A stretch of 64,000 nucleotides of DNA, from contig JAGGAC010000007.1 of assembly GCA_017889635.1 (NCBI GenBank), positions 1 through 64,000 on the forward strand, given 5' to 3'. This document shows, one piece after another, positions 7,517 through 16,662 of the stretch. Positions within the stretch are counted from its first letter, which is position 1; every line of letters starts with the position of its first letter. This DNA comes from Bacillota bacterium. GTDB taxonomy: Bacteria; Bacillota; Negativicutes; Sporomusales; CTSoil-080. The translations under genes were made by a program, and so were the position numbers. A model generated the notes under the pieces. That model was not told the origin of the DNA. It was given only the letters and a program-made list of their open reading frames with translations, and made no database searches.

Positions 7517-9835
7517 ATGGCTAAATTAACCCGGAATATTCCGCTATTGCCGCTTAGAGGCATTTTAGTTTTTCCATATATGATTATTCACCTTGATGTT
7601 GGGCGGGAAAAATCTATCAGTGCTTTGGAAGAATCTATGGTTCGTGACCGCTTAATTATGTTGGCTACTCAGCGAGATGCTCAGAATGACAAGCCGGAGC
7701 CGGATGATATTTTCCCTATTGGTACAGTTGTGGAAATTAAGCAATTGTTGAAGCTACCTGGCGGTACTATAAGGGTGCTGGTTGAGGGTATGCATCGGGC
7801 TGAGATTATTAACTATGTGGAAAAAGATCCTTTTTATATGGTTGAAATTCGCGAGCATGATGAGGTGGAGCAAAAGACACCAGAAGTTGAGGCTCTTACC
7901 AGGACTGTTGTTCATCAGTTTGAACAATGGGTCAAACTCAGTAAGAAGATTCCTGCGGAAACGTTGGTATCAGTAGTGGTAGTGGAAGAACCTGGGCGCT
8001 TGACTGATCTTATAGCTAGCCACTTATCACTTAAAATCGAAGATAAGCAGCAACTTTTAGACGCTGTTGATGTGAAAGCACGTCTGGAAAAACTTTGCGA
8101 TATTCTCGGACGGGAGATGGAAATTCTCGAGTTGGAGAAGAAGATCAATGTCCGGGTACGCAAGCAGATGGAGAAGACGCAGAAGGAGTATTATCTCAGA
8201 GAGCAGCTAAAGGCTATCCAGAAGGAACTGGGCGACAAAGAGGATCGCACCGCTGAGGTCGATGAATATCGGCAACGGATGAAGGAACATGAACTGCCAA
8301 AGGAAGTTGCCGATAAAATTCAAAAAGAAATTGAACGGCTGGAAAAGATGCCACCGATGGTGGCAGAAAGTGCGGTTATTCGTACATATTTGGATTGGTT
8401 GTTGGCTTTACCGTGGTCCAAGGATACTACTGACCGGTTGGATATTGCCAGCGCTGAGGAAATATTGGAGGAGGACCATTACGGCTTAGAAAAGGTCAAG
8501 GAGCGGATATTGGAGTATTTATCTATCCGTACACTTGCGGCAAAAATGAAGGGGCCTATTCTTTGTTTAGTTGGCCCGCCAGGGGTTGGAAAAACATCGT
8601 TAGCTCGTTCTATTGCTCGGGCGATGGAACGTAAGTTTGTCAGAGTATCGCTAGGCGGCGTACGTGATGAAGCTGAAATCCGCGGACATCGCCGTACATA
8701 TGTCGGAGCGCTTCCAGGCCGAATAATTCAGGGGATGCGTACCGCTGGTTCTTGTAATCCCGTTTTTCTTCTGGATGAGATTGATAAGATGAGTGCTGAT
8801 TTTCGGGGCGATCCGTCAGCGGCACTTTTAGAGGTTCTTGACCCTGAACAAAATAATACTTTTAGCGATCATTATATCGAAGTTCCTTTCGACCTTTCAC
8901 GTGTACTGTGGGTGGTTACCGCAAATGTAATGCATAATATTCCTCGCCCGCTGCTGGACCGGATGGAGGTAATCAATATTGCTGGGTATACCGAAGAGGA
9001 GAAGGTTCAGATTGCCAAACGCTATTTGGCACCAAAGCAAGTTAACGACCATGGTTTAACTGATAAGCAGATTTTATTTTCGGAAGGGACTATTCAAAAG
9101 GTTATCCGTGATTATACCAGAGAAGCAGGTGTGCGTAACCTGGAACGCAATATAGCCAATCTGTGTCGTAAAGCGGCCCGGCAAATTGTTCAGGACAAGC
9201 GTGTGATGGTTAAGGTTACGGCGCAGAATCTTCATACCTTTCTGGGGGCTCCTAAGTTTCGTCATGCGCAGGCTGAGCGCAATAGCGAGGTCGGTGTGAC
9301 CACTGGACTTGCCTGGACTGAAGTCGGTGGTGATGTGCTGGGAGTAGAAGTTTCAACCATGAAAGGCAAAGGCAAGTTGACACTTACCGGACAGCTTGGT
9401 GAGGTAATGCAGGAATCAGCTCAAGCTGGTTTTAGCTATATTCGCAGTCGGGCCAAGGAGCTTAATATTGATCCGGAGTTTCATGAAAAAACTGATATTC
9501 ATATTCATTTGCCGGAAGGCGCTATTCCAAAGGATGGTCCGTCCGCAGGGATTACTATGGCTACAGCGGTGGTATCGGCATTAACTGGAAAGCCGGTGCG
9601 CAATGATATTGCTATGACTGGCGAAATTACGTTGCGGGGCAGGGTATTGCCGGTGGGGGGCATAAAAGAAAAGGTACTGGCGGCTCATCGTGCCGGCATT
9701 AAAAAAATAATTCTGCCACAGGAAAATAAACGTGATTTGGACGACATTCCGGCAAATGTCAAACGAAACCTGGAGTTTTCGCTTGTGGAGCATATGGATG
9801 AGGTGCTGAAAACAGCTTTGGTGAGCGAAACGTGA
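7517..9835 (+). CDS. lon: ATP-dependent protease La (LonA)
   Basis: The ORF opens at 7475, but the SD GAAGGAGGAG points to ATG 7517 ([15 protein letters not shown]), giving 772 aa. The Lon substrate-recognition N-domain spans residues 1-~200. A coiled-coil with the Lon signature ([23 protein letters not shown]) follows, then the AAA+ module ([20 protein letters not shown]) and the protease domain with catalytic Ser in [11 protein letters not shown] and Lys in [10 protein letters not shown]. It degrades misfolded and regulatory proteins. Its stop overlaps the next start (GTGA), so engB is coupled. Confidence 0.98.
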   Translation: MAKLTRNIPLLPLRGILVFPYMIIHLDVGREKSISALEESMVRDRLIMLATQRDAQNDKPEPDDIFPIGTVVEIKQLLKLPGGTIRVLVEGMHRAEIINYVEKDPFYMVEIREHDEVEQKTPEVEALTRTVVHQFEQWVKLSKKIPAETLVSVVVVEEPGRLTDLIASHLSLKIEDKQQLLDAVDVKARLEKLCDILGREMEILELEKKINVRVRKQMEKTQKEYYLREQLKAIQKELGDKEDRTAEVDEYRQRMKEHELPKEVADKIQKEIERLEKMPPMVAESAVIRTYLDWLLALPWSKDTTDRLDIASAEEILEEDHYGLEKVKERILEYLSIRTLAAKMKGPILCLVGPPGVGKTSLARSIARAMERKFVRVSLGGVRDEAEIRGHRRTYVGALPGRIIQGMRTAGSCNPVFLLDEIDKMSADFRGDPSAALLEVLDPEQNNTFSDHYIEVPFDLSRVLWVVTANVMHNIPRPLLDRMEVINIAGYTEEEKVQIAKRYLAPKQVNDHGLTDKQILFSEGTIQKVIRDYTREAGVRNLERNIANLCRKAARQIVQDKRVMVKVTAQNLHTFLGAPKFRHAQAERNSEVGVTTGLAWTEVGGDVLGVEVSTMKGKGKLTLTGQLGEVMQESAQAGFSYIRSRAKELNIDPEFHEKTDIHIHLPEGAIPKDGPSAGITMATAVVSALTGKPVRNDIAMTGEITLRGRVLPVGGIKEKVLAAHRAGIKKIILPQENKRDLDDIPANVKRNLEFSLVEHMDEVLKTALVSET

Positions 9836-10449
9836 CGATGCATGTTTTAAACGCCAGATACATGGCTTCGGCGGTTAGGGCCGATCAGTATCCGCTTGAT
9901 GACATGCCGGAAGTCGCATTTATCGGACGCTCAAATGTTGGCAAGTCATCGCTTATTAATTCGCTGTGTCGCCATGGTGGTTTGGCTCGTATAAGTGGAA
10001 CTCCAGGTAAAACCCAGACGCTAAATTTTTATTCTGTAGCTGTGAAGTTGGATGAAACTGAGCGCAGTGCCTTTTGGCTGGTTGATTTGCCCGGATACGG
10101 CTATGCTCGCACTGGTCGTGGTACTCGGCGGCAATGGACGAAATTTATTGATGAGTATCTGGCAGGATCTAAGCGCCTGAAGCTGGTTTGTCAACTTATT
10201 GACATTCGTCATCCGCCGATGGAAAGCGATGTTCAGGCGTTTCGACGTTTGACTGAAATGGGACTGCCGGTTATGATAATTGGTACTAAGGCGGATAAGA
10301 TTTCGCGAATGGCGATAAAAAAGCATACAGGTTTAATCAGATCAGGGCTGGAGCTTAGAGCGGAGCAAGAGATGATAGTATATTCTGCTGCGAATGGGAC
10401 CGGTCGGGATGAGTTGCTTGACGTCATCAACCGAATTTTGTTAAAATAA
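9832..10449 (+). CDS. engB: Ribosome biogenesis GTPase YsxC/EngB
   Basis: About 205 aa TrmE-Era-EngA-EngB-family GTPase needed for late 50S assembly. G1 is [10 protein letters not shown]3 is DLPGYG, and G4 is GTKADK; the switch region [13 protein letters not shown] is typical of EngB. The start is either GTG 9832 (GTGA overlap with lon) or ATG 9838; I keep the overlap. The lon-engB pair is conserved in Firmicutes. Confidence 0.96.
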   Translation: MTMHVLNARYMASAVRADQYPLDDMPEVAFIGRSNVGKSSLINSLCRHGGLARISGTPGKTQTLNFYSVAVKLDETERSAFWLVDLPGYGYARTGRGTRRQWTKFIDEYLAGSKRLKLVCQLIDIRHPPMESDVQAFRRLTEMGLPVMIIGTKADKISRMAIKKHTGLIRSGLELRAEQEMIVYSAANGTGRDELLDVINRILLK

Positions 10450-10509
10450 TAACCGCGGGGCGATACAATATGTTTGCCATTTTACTTAATTAGATAGCCA
10501 GAGGATACT

Positions 10510-10962
10510 ATGATTAGCGAGTTCGATAAAAAGTTGCTGAATATTATTCAGGGCGATTTGCCGCTTTCTAAGCGGCCGTTTGCGCTTGTTGCGAAGCGGT
10601 TGGGCGCAAAAGAGAGCTTTGTGCTTGAACGGCTAAACAGTCTTAAGGCAGAGGGATATATTAGACGACTCGGCGCGTTCTTCGACTCGGAGCGTCTTGG
10701 GTATAAAGGGACGCTGGTGGCGTTGGCGGTTGAGCCGGATATGGTAGCAGCGGTAGCTGAAGTAATCAATTCATATCCTGGGGTTACACATAATTATGAA
10801 CGTGATGGAAGCTATAATCTTTGGATTACGCTTTTGTCGCTTAATGCCGAGGAAGAAGAAGGTATTATTTCTGCAATAAGTGCAATACCAGGCGTTAACC
10901 GGCTGCTCAATTTACCTGCTTCTGAAAAGTTTAAGGTGAATGTGCAGTTTAATTTGGAGTAG
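10510..10962 (+). CDS. ahbA: Siroheme decarboxylase subunit, AhbA type (AsnC/Lrp-like)
   Basis: 150 aa with an N-terminal AsnC-type winged helix (FDKKLLNIIQGDLPLSKRPFALVAKRLG) and a C-terminal RAM-like domain with the family signature GVTHNYERDGSYNLWIT. AhbA with AhbB removes two acetate side chains of siroheme to give 12,18-didecarboxysiroheme in the alternative heme or heme d1 pathway. The family resembles regulators in fold but is enzymatic. ahbB follows 5 nt later. Neither ahbC nor ahbD lies in the window. The SD AGAGGA precedes ATG 10510. Confidence 0.85.
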   Translation: MISEFDKKLLNIIQGDLPLSKRPFALVAKRLGAKESFVLERLNSLKAEGYIRRLGAFFDSERLGYKGTLVALAVEPDMVAAVAEVINSYPGVTHNYERDGSYNLWITLLSLNAEEEEGIISAISAIPGVNRLLNLPASEKFKVNVQFNLE

Positions 10963-10967
10963 ATTGG

Positions 10968-11438
10968 ATGCTAGATGAGCTGGATAGGAAGATTATCGCT
11001 GCTATGCAGGACGAATTGTCATTGGTAAGTGAGCCTTACCGGGATATTGCGGCAGCGGTAGGTATTACAGAGGACGAGCTCTTTGCCAGACTAGAGAGTT
11101 ACCGTCGGTCAGGATATATGCGGCGGATGGGGGCAGTTCTGAGACATCGCAAGGTGGGGTTTTCCGCCAATGCCTTGTGTGCTTGGCTTGTGCCGATGAA
11201 ACGTCTTACGGAAGTTGCGATGCTGATGATTTCCTATCCTTTAATCAGCCATTGTTATGCGCGGGTGGCCCATACTGAGTGGCCTTATAATTTTTATACA
11301 ATGATTCACGGTCATACCAGGGATGAGTGCAGGGAATTTGCGGCCCAACTGGCTGAAGAAACCGGCCTGAAGGATTATGTTATGCTTTTCAGTACCCGTG
11401 AGTGGAAAAAAACGAGTATGCGTTACTTTGGAGGCTAG
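10968..11438 (+). CDS. ahbB: Siroheme decarboxylase subunit, AhbB type
   Basis: 156 aa partner of AhbA, same fold: N-terminal helix-turn-helix (LDRKIIAAMQDELSL) and C-terminal domain with HCYARV...WPYNFYTMIHG and the terminal FSTREWKKTSMRYF typical of AhbB. The His and Tyr/Arg residues of the siroheme pocket (SHCYAR) appear kept. It lies 5 nt after ahbA, so a heterodimer is expected. A transcription-factor role is less likely because both family signatures are intact. Confidence 0.85.
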   Translation: MLDELDRKIIAAMQDELSLVSEPYRDIAAAVGITEDELFARLESYRRSGYMRRMGAVLRHRKVGFSANALCAWLVPMKRLTEVAMLMISYPLISHCYARVAHTEWPYNFYTMIHGHTRDECREFAAQLAEETGLKDYVMLFSTREWKKTSMRYFGG

Positions 11439-11443
11439 CAAGC

Positions 11444-12361
11444 ATGATGAAGAATTTTACCCAAGTTATGAATGCAGCACAGGAAATTCCTCTCGCCAGG
11501 GTGGCGGTAGCCGCAGCACATGATGATGCGGTGCTTGAGGCTGTACGGGGAGCGATGGAACTGGAAATTGCAAAGTTCACTCTGGTGGGCGATGCAGCGA
11601 AGATCAACGCTTTAGCCAGCGAAATGGGAATTAATCTTGCCAAATTGAAGATTATTGATGAACCCGATAACCGTAAGGCGGCGCTACATGCTGCTTCGCT
11701 GGTATCAAGTGGTCACGATGATATTCTTATGAAAGGACTTTTGAGTACTGCTGATCTTTTGCGGGCGGTCTTAGACAAGGAAGTCGGCCTCCGTAGCGGA
11801 CGTCTGTTGAGTCATGTTTTTGTCATTGAAGCCAAGGGCTATGACCGATTGATTTTGATGACTGATTGTGCCATGAATATCAAGCCGTCGCTGGAGCAAA
11901 AGGTTGAAATTATCCGTAATTGTGGTAGTTTGGCCAAAGTATTAGGAAAAGAGCCTGCACGGGTCGCCGCATTGGCGGCGGTAGAAGTGGTTAACCCAGA
12001 TATGCCAGCTACGCTGGATGCAGCTGCTTTGGCAAAAATGGCTGAACGTGGTCAGATAAAGGATTTTATAATTGACGGACCGCTGGCACTCGATATCGCG
12101 ATTAGTATTGAAGCTGCCAGTCACAAGGGCCTTACTGACAGCCATGCGGCTGGACAGGCTGATGTTCTCTTAGTGCCAAATATCGAGGTCGGGAATGTAT
12201 TAGCTAAATCAGCAGTATATTTTGGAGGCTGTCGGATTGCTGGGTTAGTGTTAGGGGCATCTAAGCCAGTGGTGCTGACGTCAAGGTCTGATACTTTTGA
12301 AGCTAAAATTTTATCAATTGCGTTAGCTAATCTTGTAGGAAATTACGAAAAAAACCGCTAA
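11444..12361 (+). CDS. ptb: Phosphate butyryltransferase-like acyltransferase
   Basis: 305 aa from ATG 11444, chosen because GGAGG lies 9 nt upstream (ORF opens at 11402 inside ahbB). Phosphate acetyl/butyryltransferase family, with MKGLLSTADLLRAVLDKEVGLR and the C-terminal VLLVPNIEVGNVLAKSAVYFGG signature. It interconverts acyl-CoA and acyl-phosphate (butyryl or branched acyl). No butyrate kinase is adjacent. The following 2-oxoacid oxidoreductase could supply isobutyryl- or related acyl-CoA, suggesting amino-acid oxidation coupled to ATP through a kinase elsewhere. Substrate specificity is not determinable from sequence. Confidence 0.85.
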   Translation: MMKNFTQVMNAAQEIPLARVAVAAAHDDAVLEAVRGAMELEIAKFTLVGDAAKINALASEMGINLAKLKIIDEPDNRKAALHAASLVSSGHDDILMKGLLSTADLLRAVLDKEVGLRSGRLLSHVFVIEAKGYDRLILMTDCAMNIKPSLEQKVEIIRNCGSLAKVLGKEPARVAALAAVEVVNPDMPATLDAAALAKMAERGQIKDFIIDGPLALDIAISIEAASHKGLTDSHAAGQADVLLVPNIEVGNVLAKSAVYFGGCRIAGLVLGASKPVVLTSRSDTFEAKILSIALANLVGNYEKNR

Positions 12362-12397
12362 TCTGGAGTCAAGTAATCAGCTAATATAATAAAAAGT

Positions 12398-12459
12398 AAT
12401 TCACCAGGTGAACATGTGATTTTAGCAAAATTACATGTTCACCTGGTGAATTTTTTTTT
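12398..12459. terminator. Strong terminator after ptb with nested palindromes
   Basis: A 20-bp perfect stem AATTCACCAGGTGAACATGT / ACATGTTCACCTGGTGAATT, 15-nt loop, then T9. Each arm also contains its own palindrome TTCACC(A/T)GGTGAA, which could be a dimeric protein site. It ends the engB-ahb-ptb transcript. Confidence 0.9.
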
Positions 12460-12496
12460 GATATTATAATTGAATGAATCACCGATTATTTTACGG

Positions 12497-12596
12497 AAAA
12501 ACTATAGATATGGCACGAAGAAGACTTAACGTTATTAGGTATGAAGGGCCTGGGGTTACCCGTCCTTTATATAGATGGAAATAACCTATAGTTTTT
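12497..12596 (+). promoter_or_regulatory. Structured 5' leader of the 2-oxoacid oxidoreductase operon, candidate cis-regulatory RNA
   Basis: The 100-nt segment is closed by an 11-bp perfect pairing AAAAACTATAG (12497-12507) with CTATAGTTTTT (12586-12596). The right arm abuts the SD AGGAGGTG. Inside, GGG...CCC and GTTATT/AATAAC pairings are possible. It matches no riboswitch consensus I recognise. Confidence 0.35.
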
Positions 12597-12612
12597 AGGA
12601 GGTGTGGTTATT

Positions 12613-13686
12613 ATGGCGGATGTATCATTGAAAGGTGAGCAAAGAGTATTCATGACAGGTAATGAAGTAGTTGCGTGGGCTGCTGTTGCAGCAAAAGTTG
12701 ATATTATGTACGGATACCCTATTACACCACAAAATGAAATTATGCACTATTGGACGAGGCTAGCACCAAAATACGGGAAGAAATTCCTTCAGACTGAAGA
12801 TGAGATTTCAGCAGGCTTTACGATGCTTGGTGGGGTTATGACCGGACGTAAGGCCTTTACTGCTACCGCCGGTCCTGGGAATGTCCTAATGCAGGAATCG
12901 GCAGGTATGGCCGAAATGATGCGTTTGCCAGCGGTTTTTGTTATTCAGCAGCGTGGTGGTCCTTCTACGGCAACGGTTATTTATGCGCAGCAGGAAACTA
13001 CGTTGACAGCTTTCGGCGGTAACGGCGAAGGCCATCGGCTTGTCTATTCAACTGCAACCCATCAGGAGTTATTTGATTACACAATTAAGGCATTCAACTC
13101 TGCCTGGACCTATCGCTTCCCAACTTTTGTTTTGGGTGATGGGTATCAGGCTAAAATGCGTGAATCATTGACTATTTATGAGCCGGAAGCAAAGGGCGTA
13201 AAGTTGGTTCAGCAACAAGCGTTGGTTGGCGAGAATAAACCAGGTAAAAAATTTAGGCATCTTAGAAATACCTATAATACTGAGGATGAACTGTATGAGG
13301 TGGTTATGGCTAACCAACGCGAGTGGGACGTTATGGCAAAAAAAGTTGTGGAGTGGTCAGCTGAGGGCTGCGAAGATGCCGAAGTGGTCATGGTGACTCA
13401 CGGCGTGGTTTCTCGGGCTGCGTTGAGTGCATACCAACAACTGCGCGCCAAGGGAAAAAAGGCAGGGTTCTTTCGGCCGATTACCGTTCGCCCATTTCCA
13501 GATCAACAACTGGCTGATGCAGTTAAGGGAGCTAAAAAAGTTTTAGTTGCTGAGTCTGCTTACGGCCAACTATTGAAAATGGTCAAAGAGGCTTTGTATG
13601 GAAAGAACGTCGAACTAGTGCCAATGCTTCGGCCGGGAATTGGGATTACGACCGAAGAACTTATCGAAGAATATAACAAACTGTAG
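12613..13686 (+). CDS. vorB: 2-oxoacid:ferredoxin oxidoreductase alpha subunit (Vor/Kor type)
   Basis: 357 aa from ATG 12613 (SD AGGAGGT 10 nt upstream; the GTG at 12604 is too close). It holds the pyrimidine-binding half of the TPP site (GYPITPQNEIMHYW; TEDEISAGFTMLGGVMTGRKAFTATAGPG) plus the transketolase C-terminal domain. With beta, gamma and delta it oxidatively decarboxylates a 2-oxoacid to acyl-CoA, reducing ferredoxin, or the reverse. The four-gene order alpha-beta-gamma-delta and upstream ptb favour 2-oxoisovalerate or another branched 2-oxoacid over pyruvate; 2-oxoglutarate remains possible. A pyruvate-type set is separately present at 43-46 kb. Confidence 0.8.
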   Translation: MADVSLKGEQRVFMTGNEVVAWAAVAAKVDIMYGYPITPQNEIMHYWTRLAPKYGKKFLQTEDEISAGFTMLGGVMTGRKAFTATAGPGNVLMQESAGMAEMMRLPAVFVIQQRGGPSTATVIYAQQETTLTAFGGNGEGHRLVYSTATHQELFDYTIKAFNSAWTYRFPTFVLGDGYQAKMRESLTIYEPEAKGVKLVQQQALVGENKPGKKFRHLRNTYNTEDELYEVVMANQREWDVMAKKVVEWSAEGCEDAEVVMVTHGVVSRAALSAYQQLRAKGKKAGFFRPITVRPFPDQQLADAVKGAKKVLVAESAYGQLLKMVKEALYGKNVELVPMLRPGIGITTEELIEEYNKL

Positions 13687-13704
13687 GGCAGGGGGAAAGA
13701 AGAT

Positions 13705-14475
13705 ATGCAAGAACTGAAAGAAAATAATGTTCTTCAGCCAGCGATTCCTAGGAGCTGGAACGAAGAAACAAAACCACATAAGTTCTGTCCCGGTTGCGGT
13801 CATGGGATCATTCTCAAAGCTCTTGGGGAAGCCATTGATGAATTAGGCATTATTGATCAAGTGGTGTTTGGCTGTGATATTGGTTGTTCTCTGCTTTCAT
13901 GGGACTTCTTCGCATGTGACAGCGTACAGACGCATCATGGCAGGACGACGCCAACAATTACCGGAATGAAACGGGCTAACTCTGATATTGTTGGCATCGC
14001 TTATATGGGTGATGGTGGCGGTTATGCGATTGGCTCGCAGCATCTTTTTAATGCCGCAGTACGAAATGAACGAATTACTGTTATTTTGTGCAACAACTGC
14101 AACTATGGTATGACCGGTGGGCAGATGGCACCGACGACGCTGCCGGGGATGAAGACTGAGACATCACCGTACGGACGGGATGTTAATGAAACTGGTTACC
14201 CGACTAAGGGGCCAGAAATGGTGGCAGCGGTGGCGCCAGAAGGTGCTTATGTGGCGCGTGGCAGCATTGCCAATGTCCGTCAGTTAAAAGGGTTTATAAA
14301 AAAGGCATTGGAAAATCAGTTAGCCGGCAGTGGCTTCTCATTTGTGGAATGTCTGTCGTCTTGTCCGACAAACTGGCGTACTAATGCTAAGCAGACATGG
14401 GAATTCGTTGAAAAGGATATGGCAGAATACTTCAAGGTAGGAGAACTGCGTATACCGCAGGCGAAGGAGGGGTAG
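13705..14475 (+). CDS. vorA: 2-oxoacid:ferredoxin oxidoreductase beta subunit
   Basis: 256 aa TPP-binding subunit. Cys pair HKFCPGCGHG near residue 30 and the TPP motif GDGGGYAIGSQHLFNAAVRNERITVILCNN are intact. A later CLSSCPTNW supplies further Cys near the [4Fe-4S]/TPP site typical of this family. It starts 18 nt after the alpha subunit with SD AGGGGGAAAG and is followed 2 nt later by gamma, so the four subunits are one operon. Confidence 0.85.
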   Translation: MQELKENNVLQPAIPRSWNEETKPHKFCPGCGHGIILKALGEAIDELGIIDQVVFGCDIGCSLLSWDFFACDSVQTHHGRTTPTITGMKRANSDIVGIAYMGDGGGYAIGSQHLFNAAVRNERITVILCNNCNYGMTGGQMAPTTLPGMKTETSPYGRDVNETGYPTKGPEMVAAVAPEGAYVARGSIANVRQLKGFIKKALENQLAGSGFSFVECLSSCPTNWRTNAKQTWEFVEKDMAEYFKVGELRIPQAKEG

Positions 14476-14477
14476 AC

Positions 14478-15206
14478 ATGGCAGACGTCATTAAAATTGT
14501 CCTGGCTGGTGAAGGCGGACAGGGGGTGCAGTCAATTGCGGAAATTTTGGCCGAAGCGGCCAACGAAGAAGGCAAAAGTGCTCTTTACATTCCAAATTTC
14601 GGGGTAGAACAGCGTGGTGGAGTTTCTATCGCGTATGTTCAAATCAGTGACGGGCATATTGGCGCCCCAAAGTTTCAGAAGGCTGATATCCTGATTCCTC
14701 TAAGCGCTCGGGCGGTGAAACGGACCAAACAGCATGCTGGAAAAGAAACGGTATATATATATGATAACTCACTGGTGCAGGAGGCCGAAGTTAATGATAA
14801 CATCGTCGGACTGCAGTATTTTGACGTTACACCGCCTTGTCCTGTTAGCAATACGCCTAATGATGATTTACCGCAGGACTTGATTTCTGGAGAACCGAAA
14901 ACTTGTTCTTTTACAAAGTCCGGACCAGGTATCGATCCTGCTGATATTCCGGCTGATGTGGCGCGAGTAATTCCGATTCCTGCAAACGATATCGCCAAAG
15001 ATGAACTGCATCCCCGGGTTTTCAATATTATCATTCTTGGCGCTGTAATTGCAGCAACCAAGGTGTTGCCAATGGAATCAATCAAAACGGCGCTGGAAGT
15101 AAAACTTGGCGAAAAATTTAAGAGTAATCCTAAACTGCGAGAGATGAACTTTACTGCTTTGGACCGGGGTTATCAGCTCATTAAGAACGCGGTGAGGAGG
15201 GGATAA
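14478..15206 (+). CDS. vorG: 2-oxoacid:ferredoxin oxidoreductase gamma subunit
   Basis: 242 aa, longer than the usual ~180-190 aa. It has the CoA-binding gamma-domain start VLAGEGGQGVQSIAEILAEAA and the FGVEQRGGVSIAYVQIS core. The extra length is a mid-protein insertion with three Cys and several Pro (CPVSNTPNDDLPQDL...KTCSFTKSGPG) before the terminal helix region. The SD GGAGGGG precedes ATG 14478. The insertion could contact the ferredoxin subunit; that is speculation. Confidence 0.82.
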   Translation: MADVIKIVLAGEGGQGVQSIAEILAEAANEEGKSALYIPNFGVEQRGGVSIAYVQISDGHIGAPKFQKADILIPLSARAVKRTKQHAGKETVYIYDNSLVQEAEVNDNIVGLQYFDVTPPCPVSNTPNDDLPQDLISGEPKTCSFTKSGPGIDPADIPADVARVIPIPANDIAKDELHPRVFNIIILGAVIAATKVLPMESIKTALEVKLGEKFKSNPKLREMNFTALDRGYQLIKNAVRRG

Positions 15207-15207
15207 G

Positions 15208-15456
15208 ATGGCGAAAGTCAACTGGGAGTCGGCGGTGGCCGAAAGTGAAAAAGGCATATGGGCTGTTTTCCCCGGAATGTGTAAAGGTTGTGGCTTGTGC
15301 ATTGAGAAATGTCCAGTTAAATGCATAGGTTGGTCTGAAGGGCTAGGTGTTTATGGAACACCTAGGGTACAAGCAAATATGGAAAAATGCATTGTCTGTG
15401 GTATTTGCCAAATGGTTTGTCCTGATTGCGCAATCAGGGTGGAAAAAAAGAAATAA
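15208..15456 (+). CDS. vorD: 2-oxoacid:ferredoxin oxidoreductase delta subunit (2x[4Fe-4S] ferredoxin)
   Basis: 82 aa with two CxxCxxCxxxC motifs (CKGCGLCIEKCPVKC and CIVCGICQMVCPDC), ligating two [4Fe-4S] clusters that pass electrons from the TPP centre to ferredoxin. It starts 1 nt after the gamma stop with SD GAGGAGGGG. Confidence 0.9.
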   Translation: MAKVNWESAVAESEKGIWAVFPGMCKGCGLCIEKCPVKCIGWSEGLGVYGTPRVQANMEKCIVCGICQMVCPDCAIRVEKKK

Positions 15457-15533
15457 ATGGAAATCTTGGAGTAGACCAGCATTAGTCTTTTGGTGTATGA
15501 TAGAGGCACAATGGTATTGGGTTGGGTGATTAT

Positions 15534-16502
15534 GTGAAACAGCACACCATGTTTGATTTGGTGCAAGACGAGCTTGGATTGGTCGAGAAAAAATTGGCGG
15601 CTGTTATTGAGTCGGAAGACGACATATTGACAGAAATGGGAGTTCATTTACTTCGGGCGGGTGGCAAACGTCTGCGGCCCGCTCTATATTTTTTGTGTGC
15701 CAAGGCCAGATGCATGGAAGAGCATGGTAGTATTCCGATTGCGGCGGCTATCGAATTAATCCATATGGCTACTTTGGTACATGACGATGTGCTTGACAAT
15801 GCTTCAACTCGTAGAAGCCATCCTACTGCTAATGCAAGATGGGGGAATCATGCTTCGGTGCTGGCGGGAGATTATTTGTTCGCTAAAGCATTTTCTTTAG
15901 TTGCCGGTGATGGCAATAAAACGGCACTCAGTATTCTTACAAACGAAATCTGTGCTATATGCGAAGGCGAAATTGCTCAGATCCGCGATAACTTTAATAT
16001 CAATCAAGATGAGAAAGATTATTTGGTACGAATCAGAAAAAAAACGGCCGGATTTATTGCAGCAAGTTGCGAACTGGGGGCAATAGCTGCTGGGCTTTCT
16101 AACGCTGAAATAAAATCATTATATAATTATGGTCTTGCTGTCGGTATGGCTTTTCAGATTACTGACGACATTTTTGATGTGACGGCGTCAGCAGAGCAAA
16201 TCGGCAAACCTGTCGGCAATGATCTTAAACAGGGGATTTTAACCCTTCCGGTTATTTATGCTTTGACCCATGGTAGTCGCAGGGACGAACTTGTGAAGTT
16301 AATTGCAGGCAGAGACATGTCGGAAGATAAACATAGCCAGTGCATGGATATTGTTCTTGGTACAGACGCGGTAGAATATTCTTATCAAAAGGTTGCCGAG
16401 TATTTAGCTATTGCTAAGGCAAATCTGCCAAAGTTAATAGGGGATGATGTTGGGGCTGTACTTTTAACGGTAGCTGATTTTATTGGGTTGCGCAAATATT
16501 GA
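15534..16502 (+). CDS. Polyprenyl diphosphate synthase (heptaprenyl/octaprenyl type)
   Basis: 322 aa from GTG 15534; TTG 15522 or ATG 15549 are alternatives because no SD is strong. Trans-prenyltransferase with the first aspartate-rich motif DDVLD and the second DDIFD, plus GGKRLRP near residue 45. It elongates farnesyl-PP with isopentenyl-PP to make the side chain of menaquinone or a similar lipid. No men or ubi gene is adjacent. Its 65-nt distance from the vor operon leaves its promoter unclear. Confidence 0.88.
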   Translation: MKQHTMFDLVQDELGLVEKKLAAVIESEDDILTEMGVHLLRAGGKRLRPALYFLCAKARCMEEHGSIPIAAAIELIHMATLVHDDVLDNASTRRSHPTANARWGNHASVLAGDYLFAKAFSLVAGDGNKTALSILTNEICAICEGEIAQIRDNFNINQDEKDYLVRIRKKTAGFIAASCELGAIAAGLSNAEIKSLYNYGLAVGMAFQITDDIFDVTASAEQIGKPVGNDLKQGILTLPVIYALTHGSRRDELVKLIAGRDMSEDKHSQCMDIVLGTDAVEYSYQKVAEYLAIAKANLPKLIGDDVGAVLLTVADFIGLRKY

Positions 16503-16602
16503 ACAGCACTAATATAAGATTTTTAAATGTAAAAGGAGAGTGGCTGGTGTCGGCGCTCTTCTTTTAATTATGGGTAAGTTTTGTATGGCGGCGAGGGCTG
16601 TA

Positions 16603-16631
16603 TTGTTTTTTTCTTGCTGGACAAGTATAAT
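16603..16631 (+). promoter_or_regulatory. Promoter of tatAC
   Basis: TTGTTT (16603-16608), 17-nt spacer, TATAAT (16626-16631), about 30 nt before the tatA ATG. Confidence 0.6.
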
Positions 16632-16662
16632 AAAATCAAATATCTGGAAAGGATGTGGAGAC

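Noticed and set aside
10510-11438. Two Lrp/AsnC transcriptional regulators
   Set aside because: The fold is AsnC-like, but the HNYER...YNLWIT and HCYAR...WPYNFYTMIHG signatures fit the siroheme decarboxylase subunits.
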